A DNA stretch of 64,000 nucleotides, from the NCBI GenBank assembly GCA_946122785.1, contig CAMGYJ010000002.1, positions 25,952,492 through 26,016,491 on the forward strand, in the 5' to 3' direction. The translations under genes were made by a program, and so were the position numbers. The DNA is from Linum tenue (taxonomy: Eukaryota; Streptophyta; Magnoliopsida; Malpighiales; Linaceae). Positions 22,638 to 33,848 of this stretch are shown here, one piece after another. The notes below the pieces were generated by a model. It made no database searches. It had not been told where the DNA came from and was given only the letters and a program-made list of their open reading frames with translations. Every line of letters begins with the position of its first letter. The stretch's first letter is position 1.

Positions 22638-22655
22638 TCCCCGGCAACGGCGCCA
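22638..22655 (-). other. Primer binding site, element E
   Basis: On the minus strand this is TGGCGCCGTTGCCGGGGA, identical to element A for the 18-nt core but followed by a different sequence (ctttctag). Confidence 0.9.
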
Positions 22656-22661
22656 AAAACT

Positions 22662-23189
22662 TGACACGCTAAAACACAACACCTAACAATGGCCAAGTGT
22701 AACCAATGAAAGGGACTGCAGTATAGTGGCACAAGTAATAAATATCGAATCCACGGGTCTCTAGAGTTACTATTACTCAGCTTCAGTTCATTATCTAGCA
22801 AACTAGATTAAGGATTGATTTATAAACTACTCTACTTACTACTCTACTAATTACAAGTTGGGAACTCACTTAGGTATGATTCCCCCTAGCTCCTCAATTA
22901 GGTCCAAGTTGCAATTACCTTTGGTTGATCTACTGATGATTAAACTGCGGAAGATCCTAAATTAGCTTGGAATCTCTTAAGCTGACCAAGCCCTCTCAGT
23001 CAAACTACCCGGCAGACGACTAGTCTTCACCAGGATAGAAAGCTGAGGATATGAACACAGAACTCCACTACTGGAATGAATTCCAGTACAAAGCAGTGAA
23101 TTGATTGACTCTCGCACAACCAATTCACCACTATCAATCAAGGAAGCTCTCTTAACCTAATCAGATTCTATCTATCATAGGTTAAAGCA
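22662..23189 (-). repeat. LTR6, truncated 5' LTR of element E
   Basis: 528 bp from the sense end TAGCGTGTCA. It matches the corresponding part of LTR5 (26989-27516) with only two differences that I can see, at about 23048 and 23106. It stops abruptly at 23189, where plus-strand pol sequence begins. Confidence 0.85.
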
Positions 23190-25314
23190 CTGTCTCCATA
23201 ACCTGGAACTCGTTCTGAAGAGGTGCGAGGAGACTAATCTAGCACTCAGCTAGGAGAAGTGCCTTATCATGGTTCGTGAGGGTATTGTGCTCGGGCACAA
23301 GATCTCCAAGCAGGGAATCGAGGTGGATGGCGCGAAGATTGAGACGATCAGTCAGTTACCCCCTCCTGTTTCTGTGAAGGGGATTCGCAGATTTCTGGGT
23401 CATGCAGGCTTTTACCGGCGCTTCATCAAAGATTTTTCGAAGATTGCCCTGCCTTTGACCAAGCTGCTGGAGAAGGATGCACCATTCCAGTTCACTCCCG
23501 AGTGCACGGCTGCATTTGAGACTCTGAAGGAGAAGCTTACCCATGCACCTATCATGGTGACTCCTGACTGGTCTCTTACTTTTGAGCTGATGTGCGATGC
23601 GAGTGACTATGCAGTCGGAGCAGTTCTGGGTCAGAGACGCGAGAAGCACTTCCAGCCCATCTACTACGCGTCCAAGACCTTGAACGATGCACAGGAGAAC
23701 TACACCACCACAGAGAAGGAGCTCCTCGCTATGGTGTATGCGTTTGACAAGTTCCGACCCTATCTGGTGCTCTCCCATGTGGTGGTCTACACTGACCACT
23801 CGGCGATTCGCTACCTGATGAGCAAGGCTGATGCAAAGCCTAGGCTCATCCGATGGATCCTGCTACTGCAGAAGTTTGATATCGAGATCCGGGACAAGAA
23901 AGGAGCCGAGAATGTTGCTGCAGATCATCTCTCACGGTTGGAAGCCCCTCCGGTGGACAACTTCGTGGAGGAGATCGACGACTCCTTCCCGGGCGAGCGA
24001 TTGCTGGCGATGACACTGGTGGACAGCGTGGCCCCTTGGTATTCTGACTTTGCCAATTATCTGGTGGGCAAGCAGTTACCCAAGGGGATGGCTACTCATG
24101 CGAAGCGCAAGTTCTTCTCCGATCTGAAGCACTACTTCTGGGAGGATCCTTACCTCTTCAAAATCGGAGCAGATGGCGTGATCTGGCGCTGTGTCATGGA
24201 GCATGAGATGGGAGACATCCTGTCTCAATGTCACGAGGGACCTACTGGAGGTCATTATGGAGGAAACCGCACGGCGCGGAAGGTGCTACAGTCGGGCTTC
24301 TATTGGCCCTCGCTCTTCAAGGATGCAGACACCTTCGCACGACAGTGCGACCGCTGCCAAAGGTCTGGTAACATTTCTGCCCGGGATGAGATGCCCCAAC
24401 ATATCTCTGTTATTTTTGAAATTTTTGATGTTTGGGGTATCGATTTCATGGGCCCATTCCCTCCATCTTTTGGCAATCTGTACATATTGGTTGCAGTGGA
24501 CTACGTCTCGAGGTGGGCAGAAGCTCAAGCCATGCCCACCAATGATGCAAGACGGGTCTGCTCATTTCTGAAGCAGCTGTTCTCCCGGTTCGGGACACCT
24601 CGAGCCATTATTAGTGATAGAGGAACCCATTTTCAAGGGCAATTCACTAAACTCCTCTCTCGCTATGGCGTTAAGCATCAGGTGTCGGTGGCCTACCATC
24701 CCCAGTCAAATGGGCAGGCCGAGCTTACGAACCGGGAGTTAAAACGGATAATTGAAAAGACGGTGGATCAGTCCCGCAAGGATTGGTCCACCAAGCTTGA
24801 TGATGCTCTCTTGTCGTATAGGACTGCCTATAAAAATCCGATTGCCACTTCTCCCTATCGGCTTGTCTATGGGAAGGCGTGCCATTTGCCGGTAGAGCTA
24901 GAGCACAAGGCCTTCTGGGCCATTAAGCTGCTAAACCTGGATTTGAGTGTTGCAGGTACAGAACGTAAGTTGCAGCTGCTCGAGTTGGAGGAGTGGCGTT
25001 ACCACGCCTACGAGAACACCCTGCTCTACAAAGAGCGCACCAAGCGTCTCCACGACGCTAGGTTGAGGGGCCCGAAGGAGTTTCAGGTAGGTGATCGTGT
25101 TCTGCTCTTCAATGCACGCCTGAAACTCTTTCCGAGCAAGCTCCGTTCGAGGTGGTCGGGACCCTTCACGGTCACCCAAGTTTTCCCGCACGGTGCGGTG
25201 GAGATCAGCAATTCTCAAACCGAGCCATTCAAGGTGAATGGCCACCTCCTCAAGTTGTATTTGGGAGGTGCTATCGAGCGCGCAGAGCTGCTGATCAAGC
25301 TCGAGGACCCTTAG
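23190..25314 (+). pseudogene. Ty3/gypsy pol (end of RT, RNase H, integrase), plus strand
   Basis: The frame is homologous from about 23190, but an in-frame TAG at 23251-23253 stands at a position that is Trp in relatives. From the ATG at 23269 it is open for 681 codons. Visible parts are the RT thumb ([35 protein letters not shown]), RNase H ([38 protein letters not shown]), the integrase HHCC region (CDRCQRSGN), the DDE core ([40 protein letters not shown]) and the C-terminal [18 protein letters not shown]. The YxDD half of RT, protease and gag are missing. It lies in inverted orientation between LTR6 and LTR5. Confidence 0.9.
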
Positions 25315-25350
25315 TTCCTCTACTGGCGTCCAGCTAAAAGACGGTAAAGA

Positions 25351-25373
25351 AGCGCTTGTGGGGAGGCAACCCC
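25351..25373 (+). other. Conserved post-integrase motif, plus strand
   Basis: AGCGCTTGTGGGGAGGCAAC and then CCC, 37 bp after the pol stop. It is the plus-strand equivalent of 17113-17136 and 21279-21300. Confidence 0.7.
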
Positions 25374-26713
25374 ACCACGGTTTGCATTTCTATCCTTTTT
25401 TTTCCTTTTAATTTTTGTCGTTTTCGAGTCATTGAGTCTGTTTGGAGTCTTTCTGGAATGTTTCTCGTGTCCCGGATGGTCTATTTTGGTCTATGATGGT
25501 GTATTTTTTGAACCGGGGCACGTTTGGGTCTGGTGGTTCGAAATTGCAGCTCAAAAACTGGAGAAAAAGGGCCCTCGGCGATGAAATTACGGGCATGGGG
25601 GGCCAAATTACGGTCCTAATTCCCCTGCCCCCTGCCCGTAATTAAGCCTGAACAGAAAATCAGCCTCGGCATTAAAATTACGGGCAAGGGGGGAAGAATT
25701 ACGGCCTTAATTCTGAATCCCCCTGCCCGTAATTCGATCAGAGCGGCCAGAGTGCTCTCGGCCTTAAAATTACGGGCACGCCAGGGGGTAATTACGGCCG
25801 TAATCCTGCCCGTAATTACCCCTGAGCCTCGTTTAAAAAGTGGCGGCCGAGACCTCTCTCTCTCTCCCCCCCATTTTTTCTGGTCAGATTCTCTCTCCTC
25901 TCACCGGAAACTCGAACCACTCTCTTCTCCGGTGGTTTTCCGGCCATATCTCACTCACCGGAGGTCCAAATTGAATTCCGAGACTACCCCCGTGCTCCTC
26001 TTGTCGGGGCCCACAAGTCTATACCAGTGGGGTCGAGTTTCGTGGTGGTTTGGGTCGCCGGAAAACCGCGACCCTTCGGTGTTCCTCCTGCCCGATCTCC
26101 CTCCTCGGACCTCCGATCGAGAAACCGCGACCACCACCGCGTTCCTGGTACTTGGGGCTTCATTCCCCAAAGTTTTGGGTCAATTTGGCTCCGGTGAAGT
26201 CGCCGGCGGCGAAACTCCGGCGAGCCTCCCGGCGAGTTTCCCGACGATTTTTGTGGTCTCTCGGTCTTCCCTCACCTTCCCCACGATATCCTCTTGTGCC
26301 TCCAGGTGTGCTTCCCTACTTTTACTTGTCATTGGTGGAGGATTGATATTGTGGGTTTAGTGAGGAATTTTGGGAATTGGTTTGTGCTTGAATTAATTCG
26401 GTAGGCCTACATTGTTGCTTGCTTTGTTTGTTCATCTTTCGGTTGGCCTACCGAGTAATATGAGTTGTGATTGTCCCGCTTGGAGCCTAATTTGCTGTCC
26501 GGGTTTATAATCCAAGGGCTCCAAGTGCGTTTGAGTTTCTGTGAATGGTGAATGATTCTGATTGGTTGTGAATTTTTTTTTTCCCTTTCTCGGGGCCTAG
26601 TCCATTGTCCGAAATTATGATTCGAGGGCCCCGGGTGATAATGGTTGTGACCTCACCATTGACGAATTTCCATGTATGTTGTTGGGTTTCTGCTGTTTTG
26701 TGGCTGCAGGAAA
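25374..26713 (+). repeat. Spacer with palindromic word block, plus-strand element
   Basis: Non-coding spacer after pol. At about 25560-25825 it holds repeated words of the aattacgggca and tgcccgtaatt type, otherwise found only inside the LTRs of this window. A CT-rich stretch follows at about 25853-25915. The open frames at 25752-26360 and nearby are shadows with no recognisable domain. Confidence 0.55.
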
Positions 26714-26968
26714 ATGAACACGTACTTGAACATGCTCGACGCCGACCAGAGGAAGACTCTGCGGGACATCCGACTCCGCAAGGTCGTTCAACACCATTAC
26801 CTCGACTGGGGGGGTCTTCGAGGAGCTGGGTGCTCGCGAGGCAATGGAGGCTGCCATCCGCGCCTTCTCTTGGCGCCGCCTCCTTTGCCTCGCTGAGCCA
26901 ATTTATCAGGAGCTCCTCTGGGAGTTCTACTCCACCTTCGAGCATTTCCGGACCCACGCGGGCGCGCA
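26714..26968 (+). pseudogene. Start of an ATHILA-type ORF, frameshifted and truncated
   Basis: An ATG at 26714 opens MNTYLNMLDADQRKTLRD. After a run of seven G at about 26809 homology continues in another frame with FSWRRLLCLAEPIYQELLWE, then FYSTFEHF, which fits plant ATHILA ORF proteins (W-R-L, EP-Y-EL, EFYSTF pattern). The reading ends where a complementary primer-site fragment (cggcaacggcgcca, 26969-26982) and LTR5 begin. It occupies the same post-pol position as the ORF at 14394-16113. Confidence 0.65.
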
Positions 26969-26988
26969 CGGCAACGGCGCCAAAAACT

Positions 26989-28419
26989 TGACACGCTAAA
27001 ACACAACACCTAACAATGGCCAAGTGTAACCAATGAAAGGGACTGCAGTATAGTGGCACAAGTAATAAATATCGAATCCACGGGTCTCTAGAGTTACTAT
27101 TACTCAGCTTCAGTTCATTATCTAGCAAACTAGATTAAGGATTGATTTATAAACTACTCTACTTACTACTCTACTAATTACAAGTTGGGAACTCACTTAG
27201 GTATGATTCCCCCTAGCTCCTCAATTAGGTCCAAGTTGCAATTACCTTTGGTTGATCTACTGATGATTAAACTGCGGAAGATCCTAAATTAGCTTGGAAT
27301 CTCTTAAGCTGACCAAGCCCTCTCAGTCAAACTACCCGGCAGACGACTAGTCTTCACCAGGATAGAAAGCTGAGGCTATGAACACAGAACTCCACTACTG
27401 GAATGAATTCCAGTACAAAGCAGTGAATTAATTGACTCTCGCACAACCAATTCACCACTATCAATCAAGGAAGCTCTCTTAACCTAATCAGATTCTATCT
27501 ATCATAGGTTAAAGCATAAATCAAGAGAATTTGATCAAGATTCAATTGACTCAATAAATCATGCCTCAATCGATTATAATCAAACAATATAGCATCCAAA
27601 ACTTCATACAAGAAAGATCCTAACACATGGAACTAGGGTTCCTCAAAACCTAAGTGAAGGGAAGTTACTCCATAGAGAAGAGAGAGACTGCAGAAATCTG
27701 ATCTAGATCTTCAATCTCCATCTCCAAGCTTGATTCCCGAGCTCCAATGGCGAAGAAATCCTCCAAAATAGCTCCAAGAATGTTCCCAAGTCGCTCTCTC
27801 TCTCTCTCTCTCTAGGGTTCGTCCCTTGGGTGTTTGGGAACCAAAAACCCAGCTCCCCCTTTCCTTTGGCTCAAATCTGCCTCAAAAACCCGATTCTGGG
27901 CGAATTACTGGTTGAATTACGGTCGTAATTCTTCCATGCCCGTATTTTGCCCAAAACACGCGTTTTGGTTATGTTTCAGCGCACCCAAAGCTCCTCTCGG
28001 CAGTGAAATTATGGGCATGGGAGGCTAAATTACGGTCGTAATTCTCCTGCCCGTAATTCTTCCTCCTCTCCTGTTCAAAGCTTCGTTTCTCCCTCGTTCG
28101 GACTCCGAATCAGTCGCCGTTTGAACCCAGACGCTCGTAGTCTCGTCCTCTTTCTTTTAATAACAAACTTACATGATAATTTGTCCATAATATGAGGTAG
28201 AAATCCATTATTCCTCAGGTCATGCTCGTGTTTCTTCTCCCGAATTGCAAAATGATCTCCGATTGACTTGAAACTTGCGCCTTTGCTTCAATTTACATGA
28301 TAGGACCTGAAATGTGACAAAGGAACACAAACTAGCATAAAATAGTCCAAGAAATCAAAAACTCAAGCCAAAATGATCAAGAAACGAGGGTGCAAACATG
28401 TGCAAATACGACGTTATCA
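26989..28419 (-). repeat. LTR5, full-length LTR
   Basis: 1431 bp. The sense start is TGATAACG at 28419 and the sense end is TAGCGTGTCA at 26989, with a partial primer site at 26969-26982. Its downstream third (about 28075-28160) is nearly the same as LTR1 at 3278-3365, but the palindrome core at about 27900-28070 uses aattacggtcgtaatt instead of cacggccgtgcttt. It interrupts pol of element F at 28420. Confidence 0.85.
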
Positions 28420-29400
28420 AGCACCCATACGCAAGGAACACAGTGGTGGTCGCGATCTTTGAGAAGTCCTTAATGAACCTCCTGTAGAACCCTGCATGAC
28501 CCAGAAAAATGCGGATCCCCTTCACAGAAATAGGAGGAGCCAGCTTACTAATCGTCTCAATCTTCGCGTGCTACACCTCTATCCCCTTCTTGGAGATCTT
28601 GTGCCCAAGCACAATCCCCTCACGAACCATAAAATGGCACTTCTCCCAGCTGAGTGCCAAATTAATCTCCTCACACCTCTTCAGGACAAGTGGAGGTTAT
28701 GGAGACAATGAGTGAAAGAGTCTCCATAAACTGAGAAGTCATCCATGAAGACTTCCATAATCTATCCAACCAGTCGGCCGAAGATCACCAGCATACACCG
28801 CTGGAAGTCGTCGGTGCATTACATAGCCCAAATAGAATCCTCCGATAAGCAAAAGTACAAAAGGGGCAAGTGAATGTGGTCTTCGCCTGATCCTCTGGCG
28901 CGATGGGAATTTGGAAATATCCGGACATGCCATCCAGAAAGCAGTAGAACGCATGGCCATCCAACCTCTCCAGCATCTGATCAATTAAAGGTAGCGGGAA
29001 ATGTCCTTCCTGGTGGCATCATTCAGGCGTCGCTAGTCGATGCAGACTCTCCAGCCAGTCATGATCCGCATCGGGATCAACTCGTCTTCTCATTCGGGAC
29101 CACAGTCATCCCGCCTTCCTTCGGGACCACCTGGGTGGGACTAACCCTCTTGCTATCAGATATAGCAAAGATGATCCCTACATCCATCAACTTCACGAGC
29201 TCTTCCCGGACCACTGCCTCCAAATTAGGAGTCAATCTCCGCTGCGGCTGCCTGACTGACTTAACCTCATCCTTCATCAGAATTTTGTGTGAGCAGAAGG
29301 ATGGTCTAACGCCTCTTATGTCAGTTATCTTCCATGCCATGTCTCGGGCATACTTCTTCAACAGAGCCACCAGTCTGCTCTTCTGCTCGGGTGTCAGATC
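28420..29400 (-). pseudogene. Ty3/gypsy reverse transcriptase of element F, broken
   Basis: Minus-strand pieces of RT in order from the right: a polymerase-proximal segment (LVALLKKYARDMAWKITDI at about 29360), the palm segment FLDGMSGYFQIPIAPEDQ with FAYRRILFGLCNAP at 28976-28785, and the thumb piece [16 protein letters not shown] near 28500-28450. Several frameshifts and stops separate them, and the YxDD strand is disrupted. The left end is cut by LTR5. Confidence 0.8.
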
Positions 29401-29945
29401 CTAGCTGATAATGACCGGGAGCTTATTCCCCTCCCAGAGAAATGCATACTCCATGTGAGAGGGGAGGGGCTTAAGCTCCGGCTCTGGTGGCTCCTCCAAT
29501 GATGTGGTGATCCGGGGCGAGATAGAGATCGGCTTGAATGGCTTTTCTCTCCCATTGATCGCAACTCCCTCTAGCTCTGCGAGCTGCTCCTCTAGCTGCA
29601 ACTCCTGCGATGCTTGTTCCCCTAGCAAAAGGCAACGCTCGAGGAAATCATCAGTACCCGCACTCGTGATGGCGAGTGCGGTCTCAAAATCAGCAATAAC
29701 ATCGTAGTAATCAAGATCATCATGGAGTTGGGAGTATTTCATATTATCAAAAAACGGAGAAGGTGATTTGTTCACCCCCAGCTCACAAAATCGGTTTTCC
29801 ATCATTAACATCAATGAGCGCCTTAGCGGTGGCGAGAAAAGGTCTACCCAGAATTAAAGGCACGTCCACATCCTCATTTATATCAAGAATAACAAAATCA
29901 ACAGGATATCTGCGACTATCAAGTCCTCTGCAATAACCCTAGGAT
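29401..29945 (-). pseudogene. Linker between protease and RT of element F
   Basis: A frame from 29814 to 29401 is acidic and ends with PEPELKPLPSHMEYAFL, the conserved lead-in to RT in Athila/Tat pol. A stop codon follows at 29401. The region 29815-29945 continues protease-like sequence until the hAT MITE. Confidence 0.7.
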
Positions 29946-30327
29946 TAGGGCTGGCTATTTGGTCTGGGCTATTTGGTTTTACCCAAAACCGGACCGTATA
30001 ACCCGGACTGGGACCGGACCGAAACCAGATAGCAAACAATCCAATCTTCGGGCTTAGAGTTGAGGTAAAAAAACCGTTTGGGACCGGATAAAAAACGGAT
30101 AAAGACCGGATAAGAGAGCCCAACACCCAAAACTTAACTAACTCCTCGCCTTTTGAGTCCTCAAGCAACTCAAATCCCTACAAGTTCAATTTAAAATCAA
30201 GACAGAATTGGGACCGGACCGGATTATATCCAATCCAATCTTTGGTCCTTATATTCCCGAAAAGACCGGACTGGGACCGGATCAAATCGGGCCAATTTAA
30301 CCAGACCAAACCGTATAGCCACCTCTA
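29946..30327. mobile_element. hAT-type MITE, 382 bp, inside element F
   Basis: Both flanks carry the 8-bp duplication CCTAGGAT (29938-29945 and 30328-30335). The ends are imperfect inverted repeats (tagggctggctattt against taggtagaggtggctat in complement). The interior is rich in gaccgga words. The 8-bp duplication and the end sequence suit the hAT superfamily. No transposase is encoded. Confidence 0.8.
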
Positions 30328-31930
30328 CCTAGGATGCACAATGCACCTATCAACTAATTGAATGTTCATCCTAGTGTTACTGGGTTCACCTAGGCCTAGC
30401 TTTTAAAATAGTTTATATGGCATTACGTTTATGCTAGCGCCTAAATCCGCCAAGGACTTCCCTACATGCAAATTACCAATCATGCAAGGGATAGTAAAAC
30501 TCCCTGGGTTTTTTCGCTTCTCTGGTAGCTTGTTCTGCAGAATGGCAGAACACTCCTCGTTGAATTTAGCATACTTGGGCATCTTTGACAATGCCTCCAC
30601 GAGAGGCATACTGATGTTCACCTGCTTCAGCATTGCCATAAACTTGGCAAACTCAGTCTCCAGTCGGTCTTTGTGCAACCGAGTAGGAAAGGGAAGTTGA
30701 GGGACATACTCCTTCAGCACTGGTTGTTGCTTAGGGGTAGGCACCTCAATCTCCTTTTCCATTTCTTCTTCATTAGCTGGAAATGCTAAAGCAGGTTCCT
30801 CTCTCTCCTGTCTGGCATGGACAATTGGGTCTGCAGTCACTTTGCGCTCCGTGTAGTGACAACATTGCAGTCGGCATTTGGGTCCTTCGGATTGGGAATG
30901 GTATGACCCAGTAAAGTACCCGGCTCTCTCTGTGTAACAGCTTGAGCCACACCTCCAAGTTGGGTCTGGATATCTCTCAGAATAGTCTGAGTGTTCCTCT
31001 GGCCAGCTTCAAACTCCATGAACTTAGTGAAAGCTTTATCCATGAACTGCTCGATGTTGTTGAATTTAGTAGCACTCGAGGTGGCTAGAGAACCCAACAG
31101 AATCTGCAACTCTACCATTGGATCATTTGTACTAGAGTTGCAGGAGCTGCACCTGGCTGCTGAAAAGGTCTCGGCTGCAGCTAAGAAGCTTGCCCCCGGT
31201 CTAGGCTGGTAGAGAGACTACTGCTGCTGGAATTGCTCCTTCCTGGGCTGGTATGGCGATCTCTGGAAGCCTGGAGGTCCTTGGGAGACTGGTGGCTTAG
31301 GATTATTTCCACTCCAGGAGAAGTTGGGATGCTGGCGCCACCCCTCGTTATAGGTGTTGTTGTAGGGGTCGAAACGCCTAGCATTGCCGATGAAGTCCAA
31401 CTGCTCCTGGGGCGTAGTCGACTCCCTCGTCGCCTGACAGTCTTTTACAGTATAGTGGGAGCTCTCGCACCAATGGCAACGCATTACCTGCTGCTGTCCT
31501 GTCCATGGAACCATCCCAGTACGATCGATGGCCGAGACCAGCTTAGACACAACCTGCACCAACTAAGATGATTGGGTGTCCATGGTATGTACACCCCGGC
31601 CTTGTACTCGCTTCGACCTCCTAGTTGTACCCCAATCATATCCTTGCTCTGCCATCTCCTCAAAGAGTCGATTTAACTGCGGTGGCGTCTTAATCAGCAT
31701 GTTTCAGCCACATACCGAGTCAATCAACTGCTTATCCTCGGGGAAGAGAGCTTGGTAGAAGGTGCCCATCCTGAAAGCGTCGTTGAAACCATGATTTGGA
31801 CACTTCAGGAAGAGACTGGTGTACCTCTCCCATGCATCCCGGATAGTCTCATCTTCCTCCTGTGCAAAATGAGTGATCTCCTTCTGCAGGTCCGCTGTCT
31901 TTGATGGAGGGTGATAGCGGGTGAGGAATT
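30328..31930 (-). pseudogene. gag and start of protease, element F, broken
   Basis: Minus-strand frames at 31562-31218, 31118-30837 and 30840-30403 are homologous to the element A gag. The first has the knuckle CHWCESSHYTVKDC and the segment YNNTYNEGWRQHPNFSW. The last has FPTRLHKDRLETEFAKF and ends in the start of a retropepsin, with SLADLGASINVMPYKLF carrying the D-x-G-A-S active-site pattern. Homology upstream continues to about 31930 without an open frame. There it is cut by the element at 31931, so the primer site and LTR of F are not seen. Confidence 0.8.
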
Positions 31931-33508
31931 GTCTGACGTACGCTATACGTCTGTGTTCAAACTTATTAATTTTTTTAATTGATTATAAGTAAATAATAAT
32001 TATAATTACACTCATACCTATTAATTTATATTTCTATACTATCTAGCCCCACATGATTTTTTACCATCTTCCAGCTTGAATCAATCATGTAAGTTTCAAG
32101 TTAACAATTATAGTACCTTTTTTTCTTCTTATCATCATCTATAACACCTAATTTCTTATAAAAATAGAGAACTCTAATTGCTATTTTAAATTAATTCCTT
32201 GTATAATTTGATGTAGATGAGATTGTTCTGCTCTCCAAAGAGACTATCAGGCCATCCTCTCCAACCCCATACAGTCTCGTCAACTACAATCTCTTATTAC
32301 TCTCTCTCTCTCTCTCCTGCAACCCTTTAATCCCCACTCCCATCTCTCAACACATATGCCGAAGTACCCAAAACAGGGGATTTAACAGCACCAAAGTAAC
32401 ATTGAATAGTAAACGACAGATCATGGCTTCTCACTGATAAATGAAGATTAGGAATAGTATTTCCCCATGCACGGATTCATTCACCTGGGAAGCATGATGT
32501 AGTGGGAGTGCGATTGAATTTTCAAATTTTGAAATGTGAAGCTTCAATTAAATTTTCAAATCTCTATTTCCCCATAACCAACAATACCCAGAAACTAAAA
32601 TTGAAACTTCTCGGACAATTGAATAATAAACATGGTTCAATTCAAACATCCGGAAATTCCATATTAGAAAAAGAAAACAGAACTATAGAAAAACAGCATC
32701 ACCAAATCCATGGCGAAAATCATTGTGCAATTATAACAATTGAGAAAAAAGTGAGGGACAAAGGAAAAATTAGCAAAGGAGAAAACCCATACGAATCTAA
32801 AGTTTAGGGATTAGCTCTTGGACTAGATGCTTCATCTTCGTCACCAGAGACGGGCGGGATTCACGAAATCCCTCCTCAACACAGCGGCAGCAGAATGGAA
32901 TCGACATTCGAGATCTCCCTGGACGACTGTGAACTTCAAGATGAGGGACACACTGTACAGCTCGCGTTTAAGACCTATACCGATGGTCGGATTGCGATAA
33001 GTGGAAGTGCAATCCAAATCATCATCTGGAATAACCACATCTTAATCAACATACTAAGCAGCAGGTAAGGGGCGAGTGGCGGAGATTCTCGTTCTCGATT
33101 GCCAACATAATTTGATGGAGGTTTTTCAGTCGTAATTGGTAAAAAGCAGGCGAGGATCTCACCTGAAAGCAAAACCCATCACCTTGGAGCTGAAGCACGC
33201 AGGCGCCGGCGTCTCATCGGGAAACACCCAAATCAAAATATAAAACAACACTAATAGCCACGTGAATTGAATGGAAGACTTTTGATTCATTATAATTTAT
33301 TTGAGGAGTATTTAGATAATGATTTAAACATAATGAATGGTAAAAAAATGTTACGGGTGTACAGTGTAAAGACAAAATAAATTAATGGATGTGTCAGTAA
33401 ATATATTTATTAACATTAATAATTACTATAATTGTGATTAAACTATAAATAATTAAAAATTATTTTATAAGTGTGAACACAGGCGTATAGCGTACGCTAG
33501 CCTTTGCT
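31931..33508. mobile_element. Terminal-inverted-repeat DNA transposon, about 1.58 kb
   Basis: The left end (ctgacgtacgctatacgtct onward) and the complement of the right end (ctagcgtacgctatacgcct onward) match over about 33 nt with four differences. The TIR core is shared with the MITEs at 33525 and 42813. The interior is AT-rich, but 32820-33230 is GC-richer and exon-like: an ATG at 32897 opens about 57 codons that reach a possible donor (cagcag then gtaagg) near 33064. No transposase is recognisable. Exact ends and target duplication are unclear. Confidence 0.6.
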
Positions 33509-33524
33509 ATATATATACCTATAC

Positions 33525-33731
33525 GGCAAAGGCTAGCGTACGTCAGGCGTACATTGTACACTAACCTCTAATGAGTGAATCCCAGTCCCTAATTCTCAAA
33601 TCCAAGCCACAAGATTCATTTAATCTACAAAATAATAACCGACGGTTCTGATTCAAAGAAATATATTGAAGTGCAAAAACCAAGTGTGAACACAGGCGTA
33701 CGTTGTACGCCTGACGTACGCTAGCCTGAAC
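33525..33731. mobile_element. MITE of the GTACGTCAGGCGTA family, about 207 bp
   Basis: The left end has ggctagcgtacgtcaggcgt and the complement of the right end has nearly the same string (ggctagcgtacgtcaggcgt after ggttca). The sequence cctatac flanks both sides. Interior segments (taacctctaatgagtgaatc) match the MITE at 42813. Confidence 0.7.
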
Positions 33732-33848
33732 CCTATACATACATATATGTAATTAATACATATACTTATCCGATCGATCGATATTCCAATTTTCGTCGAA
33801 ATACTATTAAAACACCCGATTTGATGTGTAACTTCTAGCGATCGAAAT

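Noticed and set aside
25752..26360. A 202-codon plus-strand frame with Ser/Pro/Arg composition
   Set aside because: It starts inside the palindromic word block and shows no family motif; spacer is a simpler explanation.
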